Of a stretch of DNA of 54,439 nucleotides, positions 1-5,608 are shown in pieces. The notes under the pieces are model-generated. The model made no database searches and was not told the DNA's origin. It was given only the letters and a program-made list of their open reading frames with translations. How positions within the stretch are numbered: position 1 is the stretch's first letter; each line of letters begins with the position of its first letter. This stretch comes from a virus. The stretch spans positions 1 through 54,439 of the IMG/VR virus record IMGVR_UViG_3300034073_002739. One strand, written 5' to 3'. A program made the position numbers and the translations under genes.

Positions 1-83
1 GCCCAGGTGGTGAAATTGGTAGACACGCTGGTCTTAGAAGCCAGTGCTTCGGCGTGACGGTTCGAGTCCGTCCCAGGGCACCA
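1..83 (+). tRNA. tRNA-Leu(TAG)
   Basis: Complete class II cloverleaf with anticodon TAG in loop CTTAGAA, a long variable arm and encoded CCA at 81-83. The acceptor stem has one A-A mismatch at its fifth pair. The CCA also begins the 5' arm of a long trailer hairpin (81-99 with 161-179). The gene starts at the first base of the window, so more tRNAs may lie upstream. Confidence 0.95.
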
Positions 84-179
84 TACTAGAGCATATTGGC
101 ACAGTAATATTTTAGCTCGGTGAAAGCTTTGTGCAAAAATCCAGATGCTATAGCTTTACTCTAATATGTTCTAATATGG
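81..179 (+). ncRNA. CCA-containing trailer hairpin after tRNA-Leu
   Basis: Bases 81-99, starting with the tRNA CCA, pair with 161-179, ending in TGG, over 19 positions with one mismatch (C86/A174) and two G-T wobbles. Inside, GCACA (99-103) and TGTGC (129-133) can enclose a small AGCT hairpin. No reading frame is seen. The same layout follows tRNA-Tyr and tRNA-Lys. Function unknown; the CCA would be held double-stranded in the precursor. Confidence 0.6.
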
Positions 180-460
180 TAGATAGTCAATGTTAAAAAT
201 GGGTATTCAGAGTATCCGTTCCAAAAAGGTGCAAATCCTGATTAAGCATAGAGCTTGGTAAAAACAACATAGACTAGCCATAGTTAAGTATTTTGTTCGT
301 CCTAGGTGAAATAAACAGGACATTGCAGCCCAGAGAAATAAGGGTATCCGGCCGGTATATCCCTAAAGCGGGCTGAAGTTAATCGTAGCCGATCTTTAGC
401 GGGATCATATGGCGGGAAGATTAACTCATGCGCAAGCAGGCAGTAAGCAAAATACTTTAC
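180..460 (+). ncRNA. Chain of RNA helices, no gene
   Basis: This non-coding stretch shows consecutive helices: 184-194 with 266-276 (one mismatch), 299-303 with 317-321, 326-331 with 370-375 (CAGCCC/GGGCTG), and 378-384 with 419-425 (GTTAATC/GATTAAC) enclosing GATC 391-394 and 403-406. No ORF or canonical tRNA was found. Helices packed back to back suggest a folded RNA, possibly one unit with the elements around tRNA-Tyr. The family is not identified. Confidence 0.45.
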
Positions 461-463
461 TAT

Positions 464-550
464 GGATGCGTAGCCAAATGGTTGACGGCAGCGGGCTGTA
501 AACTCGTGACACTAGAAACGCTGGTGGTTCGAATCCATCCGCATCCACCA
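464..550 (+). tRNA. tRNA-Tyr(GTA)
   Basis: Class II tRNA: acceptor GGATGCG with CGCATCC, anticodon GTA in loop CTGTAAA, long variable arm, T arm with TTCGAAT and encoded CCA at 548-550. It sits between two structured non-coding stretches, and its CCA starts a perfect 15-bp inverted repeat (548-562 with 617-631). Confidence 0.95.
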
Positions 551-930
551 TAGTATAGCTAATTGACTAATAAGTAGGACACCCATAGGCATAGTATGGG
601 CCAACCTCACCTGCAGTTAGCTATACTATGGCTGTTGACTGGCCCGATAAGGCACTCTAAAGCCTGAAATGGGAAAACTTATTTCTAGTCAACACCCGTA
701 ACTGCGCTGCTCACGCTGAACCTATAAACTCTAGGCTGGTGACTAGGATGGGGTCGTCCCCCGTAATGATACTGTGCCGAATAACGTAACCGGCCGAGCC
801 TAGAGCAAGCAGGGATGAGCTCCTGCATAGCTCATATGCCATGTGTATAAAGAGTAACAGAACTGGCTAAGGCCAATTCTAGCAAAAGTTCCCGCAACGC
901 TTAAATAGTCGTATCCCTAGACTATACCGC
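548..930 (+). ncRNA. Ornate structured RNA candidate downstream of tRNA-Tyr
   Basis: No convincing gene. Helices seen in order: 548-562/617-631 (15 bp perfect, 5' arm starts in the tRNA CCA) enclosing CCCATA/TATGGG; 633-642/685-694 enclosing AGGC/GCCT; 729-737/797-805 (CTCTAGGCT/AGCCTAGAG) enclosing GGGG-TCGT-CCCC; a possible H-type pseudoknot at 809-835; hairpin 859-867/872-880 (one mismatch); hairpin 905-910/920-925. The density and order are far above what ordinary spacer shows. Large ornate phage RNAs near tRNAs (GOLLD, ROOL) are known families that should be tested; I cannot assign it to either. Confidence 0.55.
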
Positions 931-935
931 GCACT

Positions 936-1145
936 ATGCGAAAAAAGTTACAAGTGATGGTGGACTACGTAACTGGATATTTTAGACCTGCGGGCCGTCG
1001 CCCAAGAGTCAAAAGACACTATGAATCCACTTTAGGGAGTGGGGCCATAGTTCACCATACTGGTGTAGTTGAGGTCGTTCCTCATTTATGCGGTAACACT
1101 GCTAAAATCCAGTATGTTGAACTATGGTTTCAGGAGGTTTTATGA
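936..1145 (+). CDS. Small basic protein of unknown function
   Basis: A 69-residue basic protein, not recognised. It has a basic patch RPAGRRPRVKR near residues 17-27 and no clear domain. No good ribosome binding site precedes ATG 936, and the in-frame ATG at 957 also lacks one, so the start is uncertain. It ends four bases into the next gene's start, suggesting translational coupling. It is the first ORF after the structured RNA region. Confidence 0.6.
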   Translation: MRKKLQVMVDYVTGYFRPAGRRPRVKRHYESTLGSGAIVHHTGVVEVVPHLCGNTAKIQYVELWFQEVL

Positions 1146-1468
1146 GTCGTACATATAAAGATAAACCTGAAGATATTAAGTGGCCAGAAGAGCGACTAGA
1201 CTATAATACAGTTCGACTAGCCATAGACTTTGGTTGCCGTTTAGGTTATCGACGCATTGAAGTCGCAGGCCGGAAAACCAAAAAACCAAGAACTTATTGT
1301 CATCATCGCTGGTGGGCAAAGTCCCCGGGATGGTGGGTACGACTAACAATGACCCGGCCTCAGCGCAGAGCTGGGCGGGTGTGGGAAGCCAACATAAAAT
1401 ATGCTAAAGATTTGGATCTATTAGATCCGCCACAAGTTAGTCGTAAACCTCATGTATATTATTATTAA
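1142..1468 (+). CDS. Hypothetical protein, 108 aa
   Basis: Starts at ATG 1142 behind an excellent AGGAGG; an upstream in-frame start at 1124 is less likely because it lies before that site. The protein is basic and rich in Trp and Arg (HHRWWAKSPGWW near the middle) and ends in a run of Tyr. I do not recognise a family. It overlaps the upstream gene by four bases and is followed almost directly by tRNA-Ala. Confidence 0.75.
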   Translation: MSRTYKDKPEDIKWPEERLDYNTVRLAIDFGCRLGYRRIEVAGRKTKKPRTYCHHRWWAKSPGWWVRLTMTRPQRRAGRVWEANIKYAKDLDLLDPPQVSRKPHVYYY

Positions 1469-1469
1469 T

Positions 1470-1544
1470 GGGCTGCTAGTGATAATGGGAGCACGGTGCC
1501 TTTGCACGGCATAGGTCGGAGTTCGATCCTCCGGCGGTCCACCA
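1470..1544 (+). tRNA. tRNA-Ala(TGC)
   Basis: Anticodon TGC in loop TTTGCAC with a five-pair stem GTGCC/GGCAT. The acceptor is GGGCTGC with GCGGTCC (two G-T wobbles); CCA is encoded at 1542-1544. It begins one base after the preceding stop codon. A small hairpin TTTGGG/CCCAAA follows at 1555-1572. Confidence 0.93.
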
Positions 1545-1611
1545 TCCAATAAGATTTGGGAACCAACCCAAACGGCCCCGCAAGGGAATTTTTAAACACA
1601 CGGAGATGTGT

Positions 1612-1809
1612 ATGATGGCATATAACGGATTAGACGTTGTTTCAGTCGATGTTCCGCTAATGCTTAGACTAATGGAATTTGCTCGTGAAGATGCTACATC
1701 CGACAAGGATTTGCATTTTGTAGCAGAACACTTAGTCAGGCTAATGCAGACAAATACTCTCCTTACCATGAAACACTATGATATGATAGTTGACAGGGAG
1801 GGTTTTTAA
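1612..1809 (+). CDS. Small orphan protein, paralogue of next gene
   Basis: Start chosen at ATG 1612 because GGAG at 1602-1605 lies six bases upstream; the ATG at 1606 touches that site. The 65-residue acidic, probably helical protein aligns end to end with the next product (pattern VPLMLRLMEFAR against VSPKLLKKLLEHAK; MKHYDMI against LDEFDVI). Its stop overlaps the next start as TAATG. No known family recognised. Confidence 0.7.
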   Translation: MMAYNGLDVVSVDVPLMLRLMEFAREDATSDKDLHFVAEHLVRLMQTNTLLTMKHYDMIVDREGF

Positions 1810-2012
1810 TGGGCGATAAGTATTATAAGTTCGTAGAGATAGAGGTTAGCCCTAAACTCTTAAAAAAGCTCTTAGAACACGCAAAAGATCCTAAAGTAAC
1901 GCAAGATCATATAAACTATATGATTGAAAACATGAAATTGTTAGCACGGCATGACGAGTGCTTAACCTTAGACGAGTTTGATGTAATCACAGAAAAATCC
2001 TTAGTCATGTGA
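1809..2012 (+). CDS. Small orphan protein, tandem paralogue
   Basis: A 67-residue protein with ribosome binding site GGGAGGG just upstream. It resembles the preceding product along most of its length, so the two look like a tandem duplication that has diverged. Predicted helical, no membrane segment, no known motif. A strong terminator at 2015-2056 ends the pair, making 1612-2012 a closed two-gene unit. Confidence 0.75.
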   Translation: MGDKYYKFVEIEVSPKLLKKLLEHAKDPKVTQDHINYMIENMKLLARHDECLTLDEFDVITEKSLVM

Positions 2013-2014
2013 TT

Positions 2015-2056
2015 AAGGTCGGCAAGAAGGCGTGCCGGCCTTTCTTGTTGTTTTTA
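2015..2056 (+). terminator. Rho-independent terminator
   Basis: Nine-pair stem AAGGTCGGC (2015-2023) with GCCGGCCTT (2034-2042), followed by a T-rich tract. Confidence 0.85.
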
Positions 2057-2090
2057 AACTCCAAAATAAAAATAATAACAGGAGAACAAA

Positions 2091-2849
2091 ATGGCAGAAT
2101 CAATCACCCCTGCAGGAATGATGATGAGCGGTGGCGACAGCCTTTTCGGAGGCAGTGGTCTTATTGGCGGTCTTATCTTAGGCTCACTCTTACGCAACAA
2201 CGGCAATCTATTCGGAGGCGAAGGCGCAGCAGCTGGAGCGGTTCTTCGTAACCCGCCCGAGCAAACTCAAGCCAATATGAGCTTAATGCAATCTATTGGT
2301 GCAGTAGACAAAGCTGTAGCTGTTGGCACAGCAGCCATGGAATCATCTCAGGCAGCACAAAGCGCAGCTATTGTTGCAGAAATTGGTCGCACAACTGGTA
2401 ATGTTGTTGGTCGTATTGATGCTACAACAGCAGCAGTTAATGCTAGTACTATGGTTTTAGCACAACAGCTAAACGGTATTCAGCAACAAGTAATGGAAAA
2501 CCGTTATGAGCTCAGCAAGGACATTAGTGCTGATGGCGACAAAACTCGTGCCTTAATTACTCAACAGTATGAGGCTACCCTAAACCGTCAGCTAAGTGAT
2601 GCAAATGCAGCAGTTATCGCCTTACAAGCTAAACTAGACAATGGCGCAGTTGCTCGTGGTGTTGAGGTTACTACAACCAACAACATCAATCAAATGCAAC
2701 AGCAGGCTCAACAGCAGCAACAGTGGGGTCAGCTCTACAATGCTATTTGGGGTCTAGCACAGAACATTCGTTCAAATAATGAAGCAATTAATGTTGGAAG
2801 CGGTACACTTACTGCTAGCCCAACAAACACAAATACTAACATTAGATAA
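2091..2849 (+). CDS. Probable virion-associated protein, Gly-rich N-terminus
   Basis: A 252-residue protein preceded by AGGAG. Residues 1-50 are Gly/Met/Leu-rich (GGLILGSLL), the middle (55-130) is Ala-rich and helical, and residues about 130-200 look coiled-coil, followed by Gln-rich QQQAQQQQQW. Such composition is common in minor virion proteins, but no family is recognised. It is flanked by terminators on both sides, so it is transcribed as a unit of its own and possibly highly expressed. Confidence 0.7.
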   Translation: MAESITPAGMMMSGGDSLFGGSGLIGGLILGSLLRNNGNLFGGEGAAAGAVLRNPPEQTQANMSLMQSIGAVDKAVAVGTAAMESSQAAQSAAIVAEIGRTTGNVVGRIDATTAAVNASTMVLAQQLNGIQQQVMENRYELSKDISADGDKTRALITQQYEATLNRQLSDANAAVIALQAKLDNGAVARGVEVTTTNNINQMQQQAQQQQQWGQLYNAIWGLAQNIRSNNEAINVGSGTLTASPTNTNTNIR

Positions 2850-2866
2850 TCTCTAATTATTGGTTA

Positions 2867-2897
2867 GCCCCCTGTTCACAAGACACGGGGGCACTTT
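2867..2897 (+). terminator. Rho-independent terminator
   Basis: GCCCCC (2867-2872) pairs with GGGGGC (2887-2892), extended by TGT/ACA past a bulge, followed by ACTTTT. Confidence 0.8.
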
Positions 2898-2914
2898 TAC
2901 TAGGAGATTATTAT

Positions 2915-3385
2915 ATGTATCCGTATTATTTACCTCCTCCTTGGATATTTAATTCCTACTGTCCCCCACCTATTGGTGGACAAGGTATTAGCGATAATGA
3001 TGTTATCATAAATCATCAAGGTACTGGTATGCCGGGACCGCCCGGACCTCCAGGACCGCCCGGACCTCCAGGCCCTAGTGTTGCTTGTACAAACACTAGC
3101 CGTGTTATCTTCAAAGACTATGAGGCGGAACCAACAGACTACTACATCGGAGTTAATAGTAAGGGACCCGTTACTATTACACTACCAGAAAAATCAGATA
3201 AGTGTCAGACACTTATAATTAAGGCGGAGATGGGTCCGCCACTGGGAACTAGGAAGATTACAGTTACTACAGCAGATGGATCATTAATAGACGATAAAAC
3301 TGAAATAGTCTTACAGAATCCATATGAATCAATCATGTTAGTACGTAGTCAACATATATGGTCAATTATTTCAAACTATAAATAA
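2915..3385 (+). CDS. Collagen-like repeat protein
   Basis: A 156-residue protein. The N-terminus is Tyr/Pro-rich, residues about 40-54 are consecutive Gly-Pro-Pro triplets (collagen-like), and the C-terminal 90 residues look like a beta-sandwich (ITLPEKS, ITVTTADGS, WSIISNY). Collagen triplets trimerise and occur in phage fibre or decoration proteins. The C-terminal pattern resembles small beta domains of fibre tips. A surface fibre or decoration role is inference. It lies far from the tail genes. Confidence 0.75.
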   Translation: MYPYYLPPPWIFNSYCPPPIGGQGISDNDVIINHQGTGMPGPPGPPGPPGPPGPSVACTNTSRVIFKDYEAEPTDYYIGVNSKGPVTITLPEKSDKCQTLIIKAEMGPPLGTRKITVTTADGSLIDDKTEIVLQNPYESIMLVRSQHIWSIISNYK

Positions 3386-3392
3386 ATATATT

Positions 3393-3557
3393 ATGTTAAT
3401 CGTTACTAGAGAAACATTGACCCAAGAGCAGCAAGACATCCTAGATGCAGTAAACAATTTAATTGGTTGTAGCAAAGATGTTAGTGCCCATGGGTTTTAT
3501 CAATATTGTGAAGCTGAAAAAACCTTGGCAAATTTAATCTTGAATTTATCAAACTAA
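3393..3557 (+). CDS. Small hypothetical protein, 54 aa
   Basis: A short frame starting MLIVTRETLTQEQQ and ending NLILNLSN, predicted helical. It follows the collagen-like gene with a seven-base gap, and a promoter overlaps its 3' end. No ribosome binding site stands out; the coding case rests on the intact frame and phage-like codon use. Not recognised. Confidence 0.5.
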   Translation: MLIVTRETLTQEQQDILDAVNNLIGCSKDVSAHGFYQYCEAEKTLANLILNLSN

Positions 3558-3568
3558 TAGTGTATAAT
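3540..3568 (+). promoter_or_regulatory. Sigma-70 promoter TTGAAT-17-TATAAT
   Basis: -35 TTGAAT at 3540-3545, -10 TATAAT at 3563-3568, 17-nt spacer. It would drive the gene at 3600 and the tRNA-Lys group. Confidence 0.75.
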
Positions 3569-3599
3569 TATTACTTCGGCGTTGATTGAAAGAGAAAAA

Positions 3600-3794
3600 A
3601 TGACAAAACAAGAAGCCTTAATTATCTTACAAGCTCTACCAGACGATGCCGAAGTAACCCTTATTGTAGGCCAATGTAACTTGTGGCAAATTCCTGAATA
3701 TAATCCACACCTCTGGAAGGCTCCACAATGGCAAATGCCTCAATATGATCCAAACAATCTATATAGGATAACTTGTGAAAATAAAACCTCGTAA
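3600..3794 (+). CDS. Hypothetical protein, 64 aa
   Basis: Start set at ATG 3600, which lies at a suitable distance below the promoter at 3540-3568. The C-terminal half has three similar segments built on WQIPEYNP, WKAPQWQMP and QYDPNN, rich in Trp, Pro and Tyr. The N-terminus (TKQEALIILQALPDDAEVTL) resembles short phage proteins of unknown function. It overlaps the next small gene by 20 bases. Confidence 0.65.
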   Translation: MTKQEALIILQALPDDAEVTLIVGQCNLWQIPEYNPHLWKAPQWQMPQYDPNNLYRITCENKTS

Positions 3795-3891
3795 TCCCCT
3801 TGTGGCTCTAGCACATAAACGTCGTGCTGGATCGCACACCAAAACCCACAAGCAAATTCGTGGTAAACTAAATCGCAAACTGGATGCATAA
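3775..3891 (+). CDS. Small very basic protein, stop inside tRNA-Lys
   Basis: A GTG-started 38-residue protein beginning VKIKPRNPLVALAH, very rich in Lys/Arg/His. Short basic proteins starting KPRNPLV are, from memory, recurrent in tailed phages, function unknown; nucleic-acid binding is possible. Its last ten bases, including TAA 3889-3891, are the 5' acceptor region of tRNA-Lys (starts 3882), so processing of the tRNA would cut the mRNA before its stop codon. Confidence 0.7.
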   Translation: MKIKPRNPLVALAHKRRAGSHTKTHKQIRGKLNRKLDA

Positions 3892-3956
3892 CTCAACGGT
3901 AGAGTAACCGGCTTTTAACCGGTAAGCTGTGGGTTCGAATCCCCCTGCATCCACCA
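3882..3956 (+). tRNA. tRNA-Lys(TTT)
   Basis: Acceptor GGATGCA/TGCATCC, anticodon TTT in loop CTTTTAA, canonical T loop and encoded CCA at 3954-3956. The 5' end overlaps a CDS by ten bases, and the CCA begins a long trailer hairpin. Confidence 0.96.
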
Positions 3957-4016
3957 TATTAAAACATACTACTAAGAGTCCAGGTTCATAGCGTGGCATA
4001 GTGTGTTTCAATATGG
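3954..4016 (+). ncRNA. CCA-containing trailer hairpin after tRNA-Lys
   Basis: Bases 3954-3971 (starting with the tRNA CCA) pair with 3999-4016 (ending TGG) over 18 positions with one A/C mismatch and one T-G wobble; the loop is 27 nt. Same architecture as after tRNA-Leu(TAG) and tRNA-Tyr. It ends eight bases before tRNA-Ile(TAT). Confidence 0.65.
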
Positions 4017-4024
4017 AAAACTTT

Positions 4025-4118
4025 ACTAGCATAGTTTAATGGTAGAACTCCGAGCTTATACCTCGGCATGGCTCTAGATTGGGGCACGGTCTAGGTTCGA
4101 ATCCTAGTGCTAGTACCA
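4025..4118 (+). tRNA. tRNA-Ile(TAT) with long variable region
   Basis: Acceptor ACTAGCA/TGCTAGT, D stem GTTT/GAAC, anticodon arm CCGAG-CTTATAC-CTCGG giving TAT, T arm CTAGG-TTCGAAT-CCTAG and CCA at 4116-4118. The variable region is 24 nt instead of the usual 4-5 of tRNA-Ile and can form GCTC/GGGC. All other parts are canonical, so this is either a class II-shaped Ile tRNA or an insertion in the variable loop. Confidence 0.85.
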
Positions 4119-4122
4119 CTTA

Positions 4123-4191
4123 AGGCGAAAAGGGTAGCTCCCCTGTTAATTCTGCAAAATTAACTAGCCTATTAATACTCTTGCAGGAGTA
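4123..4191 (+). promoter_or_regulatory. Three-way junction leader and RBS hairpin before HNH gene
   Basis: AGGC (4123-4126) pairs with GCCT (4167-4170) and encloses two hairpins, GGG-TAGCT-CCC and a perfect GTTAATT/AATTAAC (4145-4151/4158-4164). Right after, TACTC (4176-4180) pairs with GAGTA (4187-4191), burying the GGAG binding site of the endonuclease gene. This suggests controlled translation. Confidence 0.5.
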
Positions 4192-4196
4192 CACAA

Positions 4197-4718
4197 ATGT
4201 ACACTAAACCTATTAAAATATTAGAAGGCCTAAAGGCCGGATACCAGCAATTTAGAGACCCTGAACATCCTCTAAGTTATTCTTCTGATGGGTCTGTTTA
4301 TTTACATAGACATATTGCTAGCCTAAAAATAGGCAGATGGTTAAAAAGTAATGAACACGTACACCACATAGATGGTAATAAATTAAATAATGATCCAGAT
4401 AATCTACAAGTATTAACTAATAAAGAACATGGATTATTACATAACTTAAGTAATACGTCTACAATATCATGCACAGTTTGTAAAACTTTATTTAAACAAA
4501 TAAATAAAACAGTAAAATACTGTAGTACAAAATGCTTTCATGAATCAACAGTAAAAAACAATGAAATAACCAAAGAATTATTAGATAGTCTTATACCTTA
4601 TAATTCTTGGGTTTCTTTAGGTAAAAAATTTAATTACTCAGATGTAGGAATAAAAAAGAGAGCAAAAGCACTTGGATGTGATTTATCTAAAATAAATTCC
4701 TACAAATATAAAATTTAG
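4197..4718 (+). CDS. HNH homing endonuclease
   Basis: A 173-residue protein. The HNH core HVHHIDGNKLNND lies at residues 54-66, followed by PDNLQVLTNKEH typical of phage HNH nucleases. A Cys pair set CTVC and CSTKC (about 92-113) could bind zinc, and the C-terminus resembles a DNA-binding helix-turn-helix (WVSLGKKFNYSDVGIKKRA). It stands free between tRNA genes, so it is probably a mobile nuclease that moved into the tRNA array. It is more AT-rich than its neighbours. Its TAG stop shares two bases with tRNA-Ser(GCT). Confidence 0.9.
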   Translation: MYTKPIKILEGLKAGYQQFRDPEHPLSYSSDGSVYLHRHIASLKIGRWLKSNEHVHHIDGNKLNNDPDNLQVLTNKEHGLLHNLSNTSTISCTVCKTLFKQINKTVKYCSTKCFHESTVKNNEITKELLDSLIPYNSWVSLGKKFNYSDVGIKKRAKALGCDLSKINSYKYKI

Positions 4719-4808
4719 TGAGTTGGATGAGAGGCTTAAATCAACGGTTTGCTAAACCGTCGTTTCAGGAAACTGGGACCGTGGGTTCGAATCCCACACT
4801 CACTGCCA
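4717..4808 (+). tRNA. tRNA-Ser(GCT)
   Basis: Class II tRNA: acceptor AGTGAGT/ACTCACT, anticodon GCT in loop TTGCTAA, long variable arm, discriminator G and CCA at 4806-4808. Its first two bases are the last two of the upstream TAG stop. The binding site of the next gene begins directly after the CCA. Confidence 0.96.
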
Positions 4809-4819
4809 CGGAGAATACT

Positions 4820-5119
4820 ATGGATCATGATAAACTAATAGCCGCTTTAGATAGCATAATTATTAAAGCTAAAAATGTTAAACGCGGAGATAGCGTTAGG
4901 TGGAACTCTAGTGGCGGTGTAGCTAGAGGCAAAGTTACCAAAGTAATTACAGACGGCGAGGAGCAAATCCCCAACTCTAGTTTTAAGATTACAGGCACAC
5001 CGGATGATCCAGGGGCTCTTATTCGTGTTTACCGTGAACAAGACGGCGAATACAAACCTACAGACACTATTGTAGGGCATAAGGTAAAAACTCTAACAAA
5101 AATTCCTGCACTGGATTAA
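4820..5119 (+). CDS. HVA1/DUF2945-like small domain protein
   Basis: Start ATG 4820 follows CGGAG placed right after the tRNA CCA; a longer upstream frame runs through the tRNA and is rejected. The 99-residue protein has the pattern of the hypervirulence-associated (DUF2945) Tudor-like domain: KRGDSVRWNSSGGVARGKVTKV, then PGALIRVYRE and VGHKVKTL. Function in phages is unknown. It forms a pair with the Cys-containing small protein that follows. Confidence 0.75.
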   Translation: MDHDKLIAALDSIIIKAKNVKRGDSVRWNSSGGVARGKVTKVITDGEEQIPNSSFKITGTPDDPGALIRVYREQDGEYKPTDTIVGHKVKTLTKIPALD

Positions 5120-5121
5120 TT

Positions 5122-5274
5122 ATGCCTTGCTATAAATGTTCAAATGGTAAGTACAAATACGGTCAAAAAGGCAATTGTCAGTTTGATACCCTAGCGGCGT
5201 GTAAGGCTGCTGAAGCAGCTATTCATGCCCGCGAAAACGAAAAGCCTAAAAAAGAAGAAAAACCTAAAAAATAA
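5122..5274 (+). CDS. Small Cys-containing protein, 50 aa
   Basis: Starts MPCYKCSNGKYKYG two bases after the preceding stop and has Cys at 3, 6, 19 and 27, suggesting a small zinc knuckle. The C-terminus is Lys/Glu/Pro-rich. The TAA stop ends exactly one base before tRNA-Glu. Short proteins of this shape are common in phages; function unknown. Confidence 0.7.
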   Translation: MPCYKCSNGKYKYGQKGNCQFDTLAACKAAEAAIHARENEKPKKEEKPKK

Positions 5275-5349
5275 GCACCCATCGACTATCGGTTAGGTCA
5301 ACACCCTTTCAAGGTGTAGAGACGGGTTCGACTCCCGTTGGGTGTACCA
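5275..5349 (+). tRNA. tRNA-Glu(TTC)
   Basis: Acceptor GCACCCA/TGGGTGT, anticodon TTC in loop CTTTCAA with stem ACACC/GGTGT, canonical T arm, CCA encoded. It abuts the preceding stop codon with no gap. Confidence 0.96.
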
Positions 5350-5354
5350 ACTAT

Positions 5355-5433
5355 CTGAGTGTAGGAAAGTCAGGCTCAATCCGTCTCGTTTGGGGCGAGA
5401 AGATCGCAGGTTCGAATCCTGCCACTCAGACCA
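5355..5433 (+). tRNA. tRNA-Pro(TGG)
   Basis: Acceptor CTGAGTG/CACTCAG, anticodon TGG in loop TTTGGGG with stem TCTCG/CGAGA, T loop TTCGAAT and CCA at 5431-5433. Confidence 0.94.
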
Positions 5434-5438
5434 ACAAA

Positions 5439-5514
5439 ACCACTGTAGTTCAATGGACAAGAATATCTTGCTACGAACGAGAAGATAAAGGTTCGATTCC
5501 TTTCAGTGGTTCCA
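5439..5514 (+). tRNA. tRNA-Arg(ACG)
   Basis: Acceptor ACCACTG/CAGTGGT, anticodon ACG in loop CTACGAA, T loop TTCGATT, discriminator T, CCA encoded. To read all CGN-type wobble codons it would need host TadA to convert A34 to inosine. Confidence 0.94.
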
Positions 5515-5527
5515 AGAACAATTAGGT

Positions 5528-5601
5528 GTGACTGAACCCAAAAAGTGAGGGAGCAGGCTGTGAACCTGTTTTGCTAGCGGGAGCGTTACCCGTCAGTCAC
5601 C
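5528..5601 (+). tRNA. tRNA-His(GTG), non-canonical D and T loops
   Basis: Stem lengths and spacings are those of a tRNA: acceptor GTGACTG/CAGTCAC, D stem CCC/GGG, anticodon arm GCAGG-CTGTGAA-CCTGT (GTG), seven-base variable loop, T stem GCGGG/CCCGT, C73. The T loop is AGCGTTA instead of TTCnAnn, and the D loop AAAAAGTGA lacks GG, so both partners of the usual D-T loop contact are missing. CCA is not encoded. The flanks CAATTAGG (5519-5526) and CCTAATTG (5602-5609) extend the acceptor by eight pairs. A G at -1, expected for His, is absent (T). Confidence 0.65.
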
Positions 5602-5608
5602 CCTAATT

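Noticed and set aside
84-175. Possible degenerate tRNA after tRNA-Leu
   Set aside because: No anticodon arm with T33 and no T arm; the long closing stem fits the CCA-trailer hairpin instead.
2009-2251. Frame of 80 codons overlapping the 2091 gene
   Set aside because: It runs through a terminator and overlaps the better-supported gene that has AGGAG before its ATG; composition is Arg/Gln shadow-like.
4121-4170. Possible tRNA with a TGC-like loop
   Set aside because: The GTTAATT/AATTAAC hairpin has a six-base loop and there is no D or T arm; it is better read as a three-way junction leader.
4718-4819. Upstream extension of the HVA1-like gene through tRNA-Ser
   Set aside because: The extension is translated tRNA sequence; ATG 4820 has its own CGGAG.
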